Assembly: GCA_963575645.1 (NCBI GenBank)
Contig: OY754469.1
Location: 16,448,001-16,512,000, forward strand
Origin: Xanthostigma xanthostigma
Taxonomy: Eukaryota; Arthropoda; Insecta; Raphidioptera; Raphidiidae
Length of the DNA stretch: 64,000 nucleotides
Reading direction: 5' to 3'
A model generated the notes under the pieces. The model was given only the letters and a program-made list of their open reading frames with translations, searched no databases and was not told the DNA's origin. The position numbers and the translations under genes were made by a program. Shown piece by piece: positions 11,285 to 21,769 of the stretch. How positions within the stretch are numbered: the stretch's first letter is position 1; every line of letters starts with the position of its first letter.

Positions 11285-11389
11285 ACTAACAGTTGTTTGT
11301 GTTTGAAAATCCAAATAATTTAGCAGCTCTCGAATTAGAATCTGGGGATGGGGGCTTGTAATAGAGAATCAACGGAAACGCTATATATA

Positions 11390-11946
11390 CAGGGTGGCGC
11401 AGAGGAAACGCATGTTTTTCACCTAAGCATAACATTTTATATTTTCAAGATACTGTTGTTTTAATTACAGCTAAATGAAGTAATAATAATGCACTTTTAA
11501 ATCAATTATGGAAAATAATGTCAGTCGAGTGTCGCCCTGCTTCGCGGTCGCACATCTCCAACCGCTCTTGAAAATTGTGCATTACACTTAAAATCATTTC
11601 ATGTGGTACTCTTGCGATTTCTTGACGAATAGCAATTTTCAGTTCCTGTAACGTACGGGTCTTGTTAGCGTACACTTTAGACTTAAGGTAACTCCACAAA
11701 AAGAACTGAAAATTGCTATTCGTCAAGAAATCGCAAGAAATGATTTTAAATGTGATGCACAATTTTCAAGAGCGGTTGGAGATGTGCGACCGCGAAGCAG
11801 GGCGACACTCGACTGACATTATTTTCCATAATTGATTTAAAAGTGCATTATTATTACTTCATTTAGCTGTAATTAAAACAACAGTATCTTGAAAATATAA
11901 AATGTTATGCTTAGGTGAAAAACATGCGTTTCCTCTGCGCCACCCG
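11390..11946. mobile_element. Tc1/mariner-derived giant palindrome
   Basis: Two arms of about 245-250 bp (11,390-11,642 and 11,703-11,946) are near-perfect inverted copies around a roughly 60-bp centre. The ends are CAGGGTGGCGCAG and CTGCGCCACCCG, and TA lies on both sides, the Tc1/mariner target. Each arm carries the 3' coding end of a transposase. The right arm lacks 11 bp relative to the left (near 11,737), so the palindrome is not newly formed. It would fold into a very long hairpin as single strand. Confidence 0.85.
11502..11705 (-). pseudogene. Tc1/mariner-like transposase C-terminal fragment
   Basis: Read on the - strand, about 67 residues run FFLWSYLKSKVYANK, then TLQELKIAIRQEIARVP, then MHNFQERLEMC, then GRHSTDIIFHN and stop. 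This is the order I know from the C-terminal tail of DUF4817-containing Tc1/mariner-like transposases of insects. A second, damaged copy of the last 50 or so codons is on the + strand in the other arm (11,703-11,838). There is no catalytic domain, so it is a fragment. Confidence 0.7.
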
Positions 11947-11948
11947 TA

Positions 11949-12316
11949 TAACAACGGTATTGCCACACGCTCGGCAATTCTCAAGCCATACGCTACATAA
12001 ATATAGACAGAACGTTACAGTTTATTGAATAATTTATTAATGCAAATATATTTTGGCGACGGATGTTGTGGGCATGAAAGATGAAAAGGAAGGAAGCTAT
12101 GTTTGAAAATATATCGTTTATCTGATGTCGTGGTTTATACTTACTTTACACAATAAATTCATACACTTCGTTGAACATGTTTTACATTTGTATGATTTCG
12201 TAATTTTTCATTTTTTTTATGAAAGCATATTTTTGAGTCAGTGAAAAAACGTTTAATAATAATCAGCCGTTCTTACATTTAACCGTGTGGAAGAAAACGA
12301 GATAAAATTACCTAGT
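11949..12316. other. No recognised gene or repeat
   Basis: AT-rich sequence between the Tc1/mariner palindrome and the pogo-like MITE. I see nothing in it. Confidence 0.5.
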
Positions 12317-12318
12317 TA

Positions 12319-12666
12319 CAGTAGAACCTCTTTAAGTCGAAAAGCTCCAAAACTCGAAAAAATATTTTGTTCCCTTCTCTTCAAGTCCCAAAACCTCCAT
12401 TACACGAAATCTCAACCCTCTGTAGGTCGAAATAATCAGTGAGTCCCTACAAGCCATTTAGATATATAGGTATTTTCCCTCCATTACTCGAAAAAATAAA
12501 TTGGACCTCTTTATCTCGAACATAGCAAATCAAAATTGGTTAGACTGAATCTAAATCTCTACAAGTCGAATATTTCCTTACGCCTAAGTCGAAATAATTC
12601 ATGAAAACTATATAACTCGTATTTTTTGGAGTCTCCCTTGAAGCTCGACTTATAGAGGTTCTACTG
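12319..12666. mobile_element. Pogo-like MITE, 348 bp
   Basis: It starts CAGTAGAACCTCTTTAAGTC and ends CTTATAGAGGTTCTACTG, with TA on each side. Inside, variants of the terminal motif (cctc-ttt-aagtcgaa, cctcc-attacacgaaa, cctcttt-atctcgaa, tctac-aagtcgaa) recur about eight times on the + strand. Pogo/Tigger elements use CAGT ends and TA targets. It is non-coding. Confidence 0.83.
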
Positions 12667-13164
12667 TATTTTAAAAACATTTACAATGTAAGCTTGAAGT
12701 TCGAGAGTGCACACTGATTGACAAAAATAACTGATATCAATTTGTCAAGACAAATCGAGAGTGTAGTAAGAATAAAATTTATAGAACGAACTCTTATTAT
12801 GAATTTAAACGTGTTTCAAATTAAGTTTAAATGACTAGAAAATATTAATTAAACACGCAATAATATTCGTTATATTATATTTTAAATTGGCGAAGTTTAG
12901 CTATTATTATTATCACATTTTATGAATCAAAAACGCGCACTCATCTGTGAAAAATTCGATTTAGAGTTATCTGATACTTTGTTTTGCTTCGAAGTTTATA
13001 AAACGTCGCACGCGTTTTATTCATTCACGCTCTCAATACCAATTGATAGTACAACCAGACAGTCAAACAGATAAAAGTTCTGGACAAGCATTCTCTCTAC
13101 TAGGTAGGTACTAATATACAAATTACTCAAAAAAAAAAAAAAAAACTCGGAAGAGATTCTGTTA
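12667..13164. other. No recognised gene or repeat
   Basis: AT-rich sequence ending in an A-run at about 13,130-13,144. No features seen. Confidence 0.45.
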
Positions 13165-13620
13165 TTTTTAGGGTTCCTTACCTCCAAAGGAAAAAAGGAT
13201 CCGTTATAAGATCACTTTGTTGTCCGTCTGTCTGTCAAGACTCTTGGAAATCAAAACCTATAGGGTACTTAATAAGAAAAATCGCAGGATTGTGGACAAA
13301 AATTAGATTTATTAATGTACAACGTTTCGTCTGTAGATTTAAACTTTTTCAAGTACAAAAAATTAAAAACAATAATTATGAAAATAAACATTAATTACTA
13401 ACCGTAGCAATTAACATTAATAAATCTAATTTTTGTCCACAATCCTGCGATTTTTCTTATTAGTTATTTTCTCGATGGACACGATATCTAATATACCTAT
13501 AGGGTACTTCCCGTTGACTTAGAATCATGAAATTTGGCAAGTAGCTATGTCTCATAGCACAGGTAAGGGGAAAAATCCGAAAACCGTAAATTTGTAGTTA
13601 CATCACAAAAAAAAATAATG
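13165..13620 (+). repeat. LINE-tail-like repeat split by a MITE
   Basis: GGGTTCCTTACCTCC, GATCACTTTGTTGTCCGTC and AACCTATAGGGTACT lie left of a 193-bp MITE. CCTATAGGGTACTTCCCGTT, then ATCATGAAATTTGGCAAGTA and AAAATCCGAAAACCGT follow on its right. From memory this phrase order is common in lepidopteran genomes as a retrotransposon tail. The CCTATAGGGTACT phrase is present on both sides. Confidence 0.55.
13270..13462. mobile_element. Fold-back MITE with 48-bp arms
   Basis: TAATAAGAAAAATCGCAGG..., to about 13,317, is repeated in reverse complement at 13,415-13,462, essentially without mismatch. The centre holds AACGTTTCG close to the left arm and an A-rich stretch. No coding. Confidence 0.8.
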
Positions 13621-14512
13621 TTTTTAAACCGCAACAACATGGTTCTAATACAAAACAAGCGTCCGCTACCGGTGCGTTTATACAGCACAATATCAGAACT
13701 CACGCATAAAACACGGTACGACAACTAGACTATCAGATATAGGCACGAGTTACAATATATTTCAGTAGTCCATCTGAACTCATTGCAATTACACGCTTAG
13801 GTGGTAAACTGACCGCGACATTTATCGATGTATGGGGATAACAGTTTTTCAACAGCAAAGCGGGAAAAATTGTAGTGGATACATCAGTAAGTAGGATATA
13901 GTTATGTACGAGTATATCATTTGAAATGTAGAACTGCAAGGTATGTTAATTTAAAACGGTTAGTAATAATCGTTCTAGTTAAAAGCGCGACGTTTGCATT
14001 TTAAATGATATAAATATATGTGTATTTGGAAGGACGGAGGAAGTCAGGTGGTGGACGCACGTGGCTATGCCAGCGTGAGCTGGCGTAGGTCAACGTTGGT
14101 AAAGTAAATAAAGCAATAAACCAAATTCAATAGTTTTACTAATTTAAAAGAACCTGATTAACCACAAACACTACAAAATATTCGAGACTCAATTCCGCTC
14201 GGTTCAATTTCGCACGATTGCAAATAATTATTTTCGCTAAATTTTTGTTATAGATATAGAGTAATAATAAATAGTTTATGCTACTCAAGCAGACAGTTTT
14301 TAAACATTGAAAAAAAGTGAAATCGGTTAGTGGTCCTCAAGTTTTGATATATTAGCATAGATAACCAAACTTAATTAAACTATAATGTAAGGTACTAGAC
14401 TTTTTATTCGACGACGGTTAATATAAAGTTTCTATCAAAAGCAACATTAACGAGAGTAAAATAGCGGGTAAAGACTAGTAACACTAGGATAGAGTAATGA
14501 TTAAGGTCTGCA
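13621..14512. other. No recognised gene or repeat
   Basis: I see no supported exon or repeat ends. CGTGGCTATGCCAGCG near 14,060 is a local GC-richer patch without an assignable function. Confidence 0.4.
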
Positions 14513-14742
14513 TACAACTCTTCAAATAAATACAATTATTGACCAATTTTTTCAAACTATATATTGACAAAAAATTTAAAATTATAATTCAATAACTAAA
14601 TAAATGACGTTACGTTTCGGTCCGAATTTGTTCCTTCTTCAGAAATAATTTAATAAATATTATTGAATTGTAATTTTATAGTTTTTGTCAATATAAAACC
14701 TGAAAAAATTGGTTGATAATAATTGTATGTATTTGAATGATA
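14513..14742. mobile_element. Fold-back MITE with AACGTTTCG-like core
   Basis: The left arm (about 14,513-14,595) and right arm (about 14,658-14,742) are inverted copies with scattered mismatches, for example ACAATTATTGACCAATTTTT against its complement near 14,715. The core reads ACGTTACGTTTCGGTCC, then CCTTCTTCAGAAA. No coding. Confidence 0.7.
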
Positions 14743-15029
14743 TATATACAGCTTATATTCAAATTCGCAGGCTGTATATAATGTATATTCTTTTCAAAAA
14801 AATTCGTTCAGCTGTTTAGGCGTGAAACGAACACAACGTTTCACTTTTTAGTGTATTTGCCTTACACTATAGGCGTTGATCGGATGCCGATATCTGGGGG
14901 CCGAACCAAAATTTCTCGACGTTTCACGTCATCCTGAACAATTTGCCAAATGTTTGTTTTTAAGAATTGAAAAGCGATTTTGGGTCTATAAAAACATCGG
15001 AAAAGTTCAAAATCGAAAAATCAAAATTA

Positions 15030-15525
15030 CAGTGTAACCTCTTTATAACGAATCTCAAGGGACCGAGCATTTTTTTTCGTTATAAAGAGTTTTCGTTATA
15101 TGGAGGGAAGAAAGAAAAATAACCAAATTTCACCTAATTAATTTATTACAAACACATATAGTCTGTTAACTTTGCCTGACTTTTTTGCTATGCCAATATT
15201 TGTTTTGTATTTTATTAAGTATCTTATGCGTAGCTTGAGATGTGGTGGAATCATTTTCATTAAACAATAGGAATTTTTCGATAAATTTGGCGGCATCAAG
15301 TGCTTGTTGAATAGTTGGTGATGGTTCAGAATCGTCCTCTTTACGTCTGTAAACATTTGCTGACGCCTAAATATGAACATATTTCTTCGTAATAGAGAAT
15401 GGCTGCTGCGCTATAAAGAGGGTATTAATGTATGGGTTTTAAGGTAAACCAACCAAATTGTAAAAATGTCTACGTTATAGGGAGTTTTTCGTTATAACGA
15501 AGGACGTTATAAAGAGGTTACACTG
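15030..15525 (-). mobile_element. Pogo/Tigger-like element, deleted, 496 bp
   Basis: The ends are CAGTGTAACCTCTTTATAAC and TTATAAAGAGGTTACACTG, with TA target on both sides. It retains the last part of a transposase on the - strand. It is inserted in the repeat at 14,866-15,880. Confidence 0.87.
15166..15365 (-). pseudogene. Pogo/Tigger transposase C-terminal fragment
   Basis: Translating the - strand from about 15,365 gives a clean run of about 66 codons ending in TAA at 15,166-15,168. It includes EDDSEPSPTIQQALDAAKF, then IEKFLLFNEND and a basic HSKKVRQS end. An acidic stretch followed by an ALdA..-FL helix is typical of the C-terminus of pogo/Tigger transposases. There is no start codon because the rest of the gene is deleted. 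Confidence 0.7.
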
Positions 15526-15880
15526 TATATGAAAATCTAAATTTGGGAATTTAATAAAAATTGAAATGTACCTCCATAATTTTATCAAAATCGGACAAAC
15601 AGGATCGAACTTATAAAACTTATCGAAACATTCATGGCTTTTACACAATGGCTAGTGATTTACTTACTGAAGAATGTATTTATTTTGATGAAGACGTTGG
15701 ATTGACAATAAATTAAATTATCAAATTAGGGATGAATTTGTGTATTTTGTTTAAAAACAAATTTAATGTAGCGTAAAAAAGACACAATTCCTGTATTATT
15801 CAATACACTATTTTGTCATCTGGGTTTGGCACTGCGACCAGAGTTTTATTGAGTTAGTAGGGATTACTGATGATACATAG

Positions 15881-16810
15881 TACTTTTTCAGTTTCCATAT
15901 TCTGACATATATCATTAATTTTTTTCCGCGTTATATTTTTCAAGCAAGAACATAACACTTTCAGATTAATATTGTACCATATACAATTTAAGCACTCGCG
16001 TCGCTGGAATAAATTTAGCGTGAAATAAAATTCGTTGCATTAAAATACTCGCGTAATTTATTTCAGTAGTATTATTGATATCTCTTGAAAATACATTATC
16101 GATAATCCTGATTGACAAATACCTATTTAAAAGGAGAGCAAGCTGTCGAATCGCCTATCACAATTCACAATCCGCATTTACGTGCTGACAGCGGATCGAA
16201 CGTTTTACCACACCGTCGGCGCCGCGGCGCTGGAAATAGTCACGTGAAGCAAGAACTGCATCCAGTCAAGACGCATTCAACTCGAAATAATGAAAAGTTT
16301 GACATTTCACGAACAACGGAGAAAGCAGTGGCGCACGTCCTATAGACATATGCTTCCGGATTTAAATCTAATTTTAACGCTTTGTTAAATAGAAAAGTTG
16401 TATACATAACGCGACCGTTCTGCACTTGTTTTATTGGATTATAAGAGAGCTGCCTTTGCCAGTTTCGACACAAAAATTACTCTTATCGAACAACTTATCT
16501 AAAATTTGCTTCGAACTAATTTTTGTCGCTTCTGTCTTGAACCAACACCTTTACTGAATGAATTAAATAACGGTATCCATTCATCCGTTGCAAATTAATA
16601 AAGGAGATAGAGGATAAAGAGGAATACATTTTTTTGCACACCCTTTTAAAAAATAGCTGCATTTCATGCAGGTATAGCGGTAGTAAAATGACTCATTTAT
16701 CACTAGTGCTTTGAACTAAAACAAATAGGGGCTACCTTACCAAATCCAGCAGTAATTTACGGAAATGATCTGGTCAGTTATCATTTAACACTATAAGAAG
16801 CATATACTCA
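15881..16810. other. No recognised gene or repeat
   Basis: Nothing assignable. ATTGGATTATAAGAGAGC and neighbouring sequence lack splice or coding signals. One GC-richer patch sits at about 16,180-16,270. Confidence 0.4.
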
Positions 16811-16816
16811 ATACCC

Positions 16817-17059
16817 CTATATTGCTAGTTCTCGTAAGTGGAAGTGTTGTCCACCAAGAGAGACAGCAACTGCATACTTCTATCTCACTTATTTATACTC
16901 GATCCGTTATGCGCAAGCGCTGCGACTATATTGAGGAAGTGGACAACTACATCCTCCATTCTCGCTGAACATTTGAGGTCTAAATGGCAGAGACAGACGT
17001 ATATAATATGTCTGCTCCTTGGGTCGTCATCCTTTTCTAGACCCCTACTAGCAATATAG
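16817..17059. mobile_element. Possible small MITE, 13-bp inverted ends
   Basis: CTATATTGCTAGT at 16,817 is perfectly inverted at 17,047-17,059, and GGAAGTG-TTGTCCACC / GAAGTGGACAAC motifs repeat inside. Outer flanks are not a clear target duplication. This is weak compared with the other MITEs. Confidence 0.4.
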
Positions 17060-17340
17060 AAGCATTAAGCATATGATAAGAAGAACAAAGCAAAACAGGC
17101 GTTGTTTTCGTAAACAATCCAAATAGATTGCAACATGGCTACATTATAAGAGGTACGTGCAAAAAATGTAGTATATATCTCAATATTATTGCTTAGGATG
17201 ACTTTTAAAACACGTTGATCTCTTGTTTTTCCATAATGTCGCAGCTCGTACATATAATAACTGAATTCACGTTGTAAAAACCAACTATTATTGTTAGTTT
17301 CTTAAGAAACTGAGAAGTTTTCGCTGTTATAATGTCTTAA

Positions 17341-17860
17341 GGTAGTACTGTCGGCTAGAGAATTACTGTTCAGAATTAAATGAAACTTGGCATATTGGTA
17401 GATTTTAATAAGATAATGAACCATCTAAAATTTCAAAAACTACAGAGAATCAAAATTTAACATTGCATCTTATGAGAAATCACAGATTTTATTAAATTTC
17501 ACAAAAAGTACCGTTCAGATTTCAATAAATTTTGTATCAACAGAAAGAAAATAATTTTTCAAACATATTGATATTTTAAAAATTGAGGTTCAGAGCATGT
17601 GATAATAAGAGTAATTAGCGAAAATATAATTTGGTCTCGTTATTTATTATATGTGGCAACTCTGGCATTTTAAAAACACACGTATAAAACTTGTAACTAT
17701 ATAGCTTTATACGCAAGTTCTAATATTTTGAGTGAAACAGAGTTACTGTCATTATACCACTATCTCCTTTACTTTTACGTGGCGTTGTCAAGTCTAAATA
17801 CTACGTAAGTGAAATGTGTCTGAGCACACATTTGATACTTGTGGTATCGACAGTACTACC
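17341..17860. mobile_element. TTAA-flanked MITE, possibly piggyBac-like
   Basis: GGTAGTACTGTCG and CGACAGTACTACC form perfect 13-bp inverted ends, each bordered by TTAA (17,337-17,340 and 17,861-17,864). TTAA suggests piggyBac, but the terminal bases are not the usual CCC/CAC, so the superfamily is uncertain. No coding. Confidence 0.75.
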
Positions 17861-17927
17861 TTAATTAAATAGAAATTTAGTCTGAATAACGAAAGAAAAC
17901 AATTTCATCAGCTACACCAATAAACTC

Positions 17928-18190
17928 TTACTTCTGTGAAGGTTCATATCTAGCGTCACCTAAGATAAAAATTAGCTCTCGGATGATGTGAAATAAACAG
18001 TTACAAATCGCTATAATATTAGAATTATTGATTGATGTTGCTGTGTTACTGTAGAGTAATGTAACTCAGTCCGCCGCGATAGTGGAAAGATTCGAGGTTC
18101 GTATCCCGACAGGGACATTGTTTCAAAAATAAATTTTTCTATAATATAGCGATGTAACAATGGGTGTTTCTTAACAACGTAGCAAACAGT
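17928..18190 (+). repeat. tRNA-like repeat, copy 1
   Basis: A roughly 260-bp unit contains ACTCAGTCCGCCGCGATAG, then GAGGTTCGTATCCCG (a B-box-like stretch), then ATAGCGATGTAACAATGGG. It is repeated in inverted orientation at 19,040-19,305 and in part at 19,480-19,567 and 23,365-23,500. A SINE-like origin is plausible. It is not a functional tRNA, because no paired stems are visible around the B box. Confidence 0.65.
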
Positions 18191-19039
18191 ATGCTATATT
18201 TTGCAAACTATTAGTTTTATATAATTACAAAAATAAAAATACATTGTTCAGTAAGCAAATCACATGCCTCTTCCATCAAAGTTACTCCTAGATCCGTCTC
18301 TGAAATTCAGTGGGCATATTTCGTTAATAAGTATTGAATTCCAGGCATATTGCGGACAGACACACGTGAAGAAACGTTTAATTTCTGGTGGGTGGTTTGA
18401 TTGAGGTCTGGTGAAAGATGGGAATTACAATGCGCTCAAAAGCAATGATCATTAGATCCCTTTATATGTATCAACAGAATAATTCAGGAAGACACTTTGT
18501 TCAAGAGAAAGAGAGAAACGTAGAGACGTGAGAGAGACGATATGTACATTAAAGAGGAAGAGCAATATTCGCCGTTCAGAATTGTATTGGTATTAGATGG
18601 TATTGGTAAACCAATCAAACGGGCCGTTTAGATCCTATTTCAGTATACTGCACGGCTACCAACTGCCTCACTCACTGATTGCCACCAACTTTATACTCTG
18701 TGCTACCAGTGGTGCACAATCATTGCTCAACTTATCAATGAGCGCGTGTGACTTAGTGCAAAGAAAAAAATCCAGCCAGTTATTAGGCGACAGGACTATC
18801 CAACTTCAAAAACAACGTTATAGCATATATCTCTTCTGTGCATGCGCCGATTTTCCACAAAAATAATAGGGTTCTCTATATTTGCATTTCAAACACCGTC
18901 TTAAAATTTGGTTTCAATTTGTTGTATCGAGTCCACAGACAAAAAGACGAACGGACTTTTTCCAAAAATATATTTTTTAGATTCAGGGGACCTCATAATA
19001 AAAAAATACTTAATAACTTACAAGTGTAGCCACTGTACG
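18191..19039. other. Spacer between inverted tRNA-like repeats
   Basis: The spacer holds a fragment at about 18,825-18,925 (GCATGCGCCGATTTTCC, then AAAATTTGGTTTCAA) shared with 51,520-51,620 and 41,740-41,770. No coding was recognised. Confidence 0.5.
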
Positions 19040-19305
19040 CTACATTGTTAAGAAACACCCATTGTTATACATCGCTATATTAGAAACATTTATTTCTCAA
19101 ACAATGTCACCATCGGGATACGAACCCCGAATCTTTCCACTATCGCGGCGGACTGAGTTACATTACTCCACAGTAACACAGCAAGATCAATTCATCATTC
19201 TAATATATAGCAATTTGTAACTGTTTATTTCACATCATGCGAGAGCTAATTTTTATCTTAGGTAACGCTAGATATGAACCTTCACAGAAGTAATAGTTAT
19301 AGGTG
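19040..19305 (-). repeat. tRNA-like repeat, copy 2 (inverted)
   Basis: Reverse complement of 17,928-18,190 with several percent divergence. GGGATACGAACCCCGAATC marks the inverted B box. With copy 1 it forms a 1.4-kb inverted-repeat structure. Confidence 0.7.
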
Positions 19306-19436
19306 AATCAAAGATGAAATAGAAATTGTTTCTTTTATTATCAGTCTTAAGTCACAGACATTTTTCTGTATTTTAATAAGACATTTAATGTTGAAACTTA
19401 TCATGTTTCTTATGGATGAAACAGCTCTTAATTTAA

Positions 19437-19611
19437 TATGTGAATTTTCCTACGTTATTATAGTGCGTATTACTAAATTTAATAACTTACAAGTGTATCC
19501 CGATGGTGACATTGTTTGAGAAATAAATTTTTCTAATATAGCGATGTAACAATGGGTGTTTCTTAACAATTTAGTAATACGCACTAAGTATAACGTAGGA
19601 AAATTCACATA
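19437..19611. repeat. Fold-back around a tRNA-like repeat fragment
   Basis: TATGTGAATTTTCCTACGTT... (19,437-19,480) is inverted at 19,568-19,611 with a few differences. The 87-bp interior is an end fragment of the tRNA-like repeat family (ATAGCGATGTAACAATGGG). Confidence 0.65.
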
Positions 19612-20367
19612 GGTATAAAAAATACTGTAAAAATTTGAAATGTGGATTTTGAGCTCATTCAGTACGTACCATTCCCCACTTGTGGAGTTGGAATGGAAAA
19701 ATATCTGTTGTACTTTTAAAAAAACAATTTGTTTGAAACAGTTAAATTTAAATCTTATATTTTGAGTGACTGTGTAGCCAAACTCTACAATGTCTTAGGA
19801 GTGTAAAAATGTGCAAGTAACACAATAATGCAACGGCATGGATTGAGATATTTAAAAATTAAAAAATGTCACGTATGCACAAAAGCTTGAAATTTGGAAA
19901 GGTGAATAGGTATACCCATTGTATCCGCGCTATCGTCATACGAAAATTAAATGTTTCCTTTGTTCCACTCGTTCAGAACGCACCGCCCTAGCCACAAGTT
20001 TGAAAAGCGCTGAGAAAGACAAAAATGTTCTTTCTGTTGGTAAAGTGAATGTAATCTGGACAATTAACTCGGTTCAAATTGTAATTAAAAAAAACGACAG
20101 CTGTTTACACAAAAGTACAAAAAAGCGTACAATATGGAAAGCAGTTGGACAAAAACATGTTTAGTATCATCTGACAACTAGTACTTACACTTTTTCATAC
20201 TGGAAGCTTGTTTTGTACTTTTATGCTAGCAGTAGTGGGTTTTTTATTCTACCTACGCTTTTCTGTTTCTTTCCTTAATTTTATTTAAGTTTCAAATATC
20301 TCCGTATATACGCTTTTGTTAGTTTTTTTATAGTCAGTGTCATTCTCGCAATTGAATCAAATCTTTT
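19612..20367. other. No recognised gene or repeat
   Basis: An 81-codon frame at 19,919-20,164 has no domain I know and ordinary local composition, so it is not called. Nothing else is seen. Confidence 0.4.
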
Positions 20368-20606
20368 TTAACAAAAAAATTGAACTGACTTCAAAAAATA
20401 TGCACTAAAAAGTAAAAAATAATAATGATTGTTATTTTTGGAGTCGGTCTCACATCGGATTTCGAAAGTAGCAATTTAAATCTTACATGTCTCTAGTTCT
20501 CGGAATAGATTTCATTTTGGCTGACACCGACTCCAAAAATAACAATAATTATTATAGTTTTACTTTTTAGTGCATATTTTTTTAAGTCGGTTCTATTTTT
20601 TTGTTA
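20368..20606. mobile_element. MITE with about 80-bp inverted arms
   Basis: TTAACAAAAAAATTGAACTG... to the GGAGTCGGT near 20,448 is inverted at about 20,526-20,606 with few mismatches. The roughly 75-bp centre is unique. AACAAAAAAATTGAAC-GACTT is, from memory, a common lepidopteran repeat end. Confidence 0.75.
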
Positions 20607-20689
20607 AAAATATTTTATTTTTCTCTTTTTAGTGTTAGATAAAGTATTGCAATGGGTAGACCAAACATGCGTGCCTTTGAAATTTGAGA

Positions 20690-20890
20690 GTTTCCCTCGA
20701 TTTCCCCGGATTCCACCATCAGATCCTGACTTGGTTCCGATGGGACCACCTCGGAAGTGCACCTTTCGAATAAAAAAAAAAAATTGAAAATCGGTCCATA
20801 ATAATTGACGGAGAAATCGGTGAACATACATAAAAAAAAGAAAAAAATATATACAGTCGAACATAGAACCTCCTCCTTTTTTGAAGTCGA
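20690..20890. repeat. Lepidopteran-type dispersed repeat fragment
   Basis: TTTCCCTCGATTTCCCCGGA, CATCAGATCCTGACTTGG, AATCGGTCCATAATAATTG and AGAACCTCCTCCTTTTTTG appear in the order I remember from many moth and butterfly sequences. A related piece (GATCGGTTCATAAATG, then GGAGAAATCGCGGAGCATAA) lies at about 10,863-10,900. Non-coding. Confidence 0.55.
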
Positions 20891-21730
20891 TTAAAAAACG
20901 GTCTAACTCCAGCCGTTAGGCTTTAGACTCTACATTTTAAAGGATATCGCGTAATATCGCAACGCACATGTATCTTCTCTTCCCTTATATAATTATTACT
21001 ATATGAAGCATTGTCTATTTACTCAATGTGCTGTGAGCGAAGGCAACAAAGCGTATCGAAAATATATCTGCGTCTCTTTTTTCGAAGTAATTCCTTGGGT
21101 ATTCCGACAATATATATATTATACATAATATATTAGCAATGAGAGTGAGCAAATCTCTCTTTATCCAAAGTTTTTTATATCTTCAACTATGACGTTAGCC
21201 AATCAGAACCAATGAGCTCTTACGACTTAAAAAAGTACAGAAGTATATAATATGTTTGCACCCTAATGGTTCGATTGCGATGTTATTCCTTTTTGGTATA
21301 TAATAAAAGTATCTCTCCTTTTGGCGTCGCTGTAATCGAATAAAAAAAAACTCAAATCGAGTGTGCACTGAATCGACTAAGTTCGGCTAAGAACGGCATC
21401 GCACCAAGTCTCTCCGAATTATACCTAAGGTCCGAAGGTATGTAAGAGCTTTCGTTTATTCGATAAGTGCGAGCCAAGTTGATTCAATGCACGTCGTGTT
21501 TAACACTAACGTTAGTTTCTGCCTTGGAACGAAGTTTACTATAATTTATCAATACCCAAGAAATCCCAGTTCTGCTTGTAGTACAGTAGTGCACAATCAT
21601 GTAGGACAAACGTGCGTCCGATATTGAGAGAACGGATATACTATATTCTACCGGATGTTCATTTTAAAATGACCAGAGTGTTTAAAAGAAGGAGCAGACG
21701 CGAAAAAAATTGTTTGAATCAAAGTTGCAG
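20891..21730. other. No recognised gene
   Basis: Nothing secure. TTCCTTGGGTATTCC (21,091) and AATACCCAAGAAA (21,551) are inverted, and a TATA-like ATATAATAAAAGT sits near 21,299, so an old LTR or MITE is conceivable but unsupported. Confidence 0.3.
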
Positions 21731-21769
21731 GGAATCAACTGGGAAAGCTGATGGTTTCATGGAGGTGCC

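Larger units (their letters stand above)
14866..15880 (+). repeat. Dispersed repeat, first copy, split by pogo-like element
   Basis: TTACACTATAGGCGTTGATC and CCAAAATTTCTCGACGTTTC near 14,870-14,925, ATCAAAATCGGACAAACAGG near 15,585, and TTGGCACTGCGACC near 15,825 recur in the same order at about 63,125-63,650. The pogo-like element at 15,030-15,525 sits inside this copy and is absent from the other. The family is unassigned; a LINE tail is possible. Confidence 0.65.

Noticed and set aside
15138-15380. 80-codon - strand frame
   Set aside because: It is a shadow of the transposase tail, which reads cleanly in another frame of the same strand and ends with a stop at 15,166.
18085-18120. Possible tRNA gene (GAGGTTCGTATCCCG B box)
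   Set aside because: The expected acceptor and anticodon stems do not pair, and the sequence is repeated four times as part of a longer dispersed unit.
21091-21563. Possible LTR or MITE bounded by TTCCTTGGGTATTCC / AATACCCAAGAAA
   Set aside because: Only about 10 bp pair, no target duplication is seen, and no second copy is in the window.
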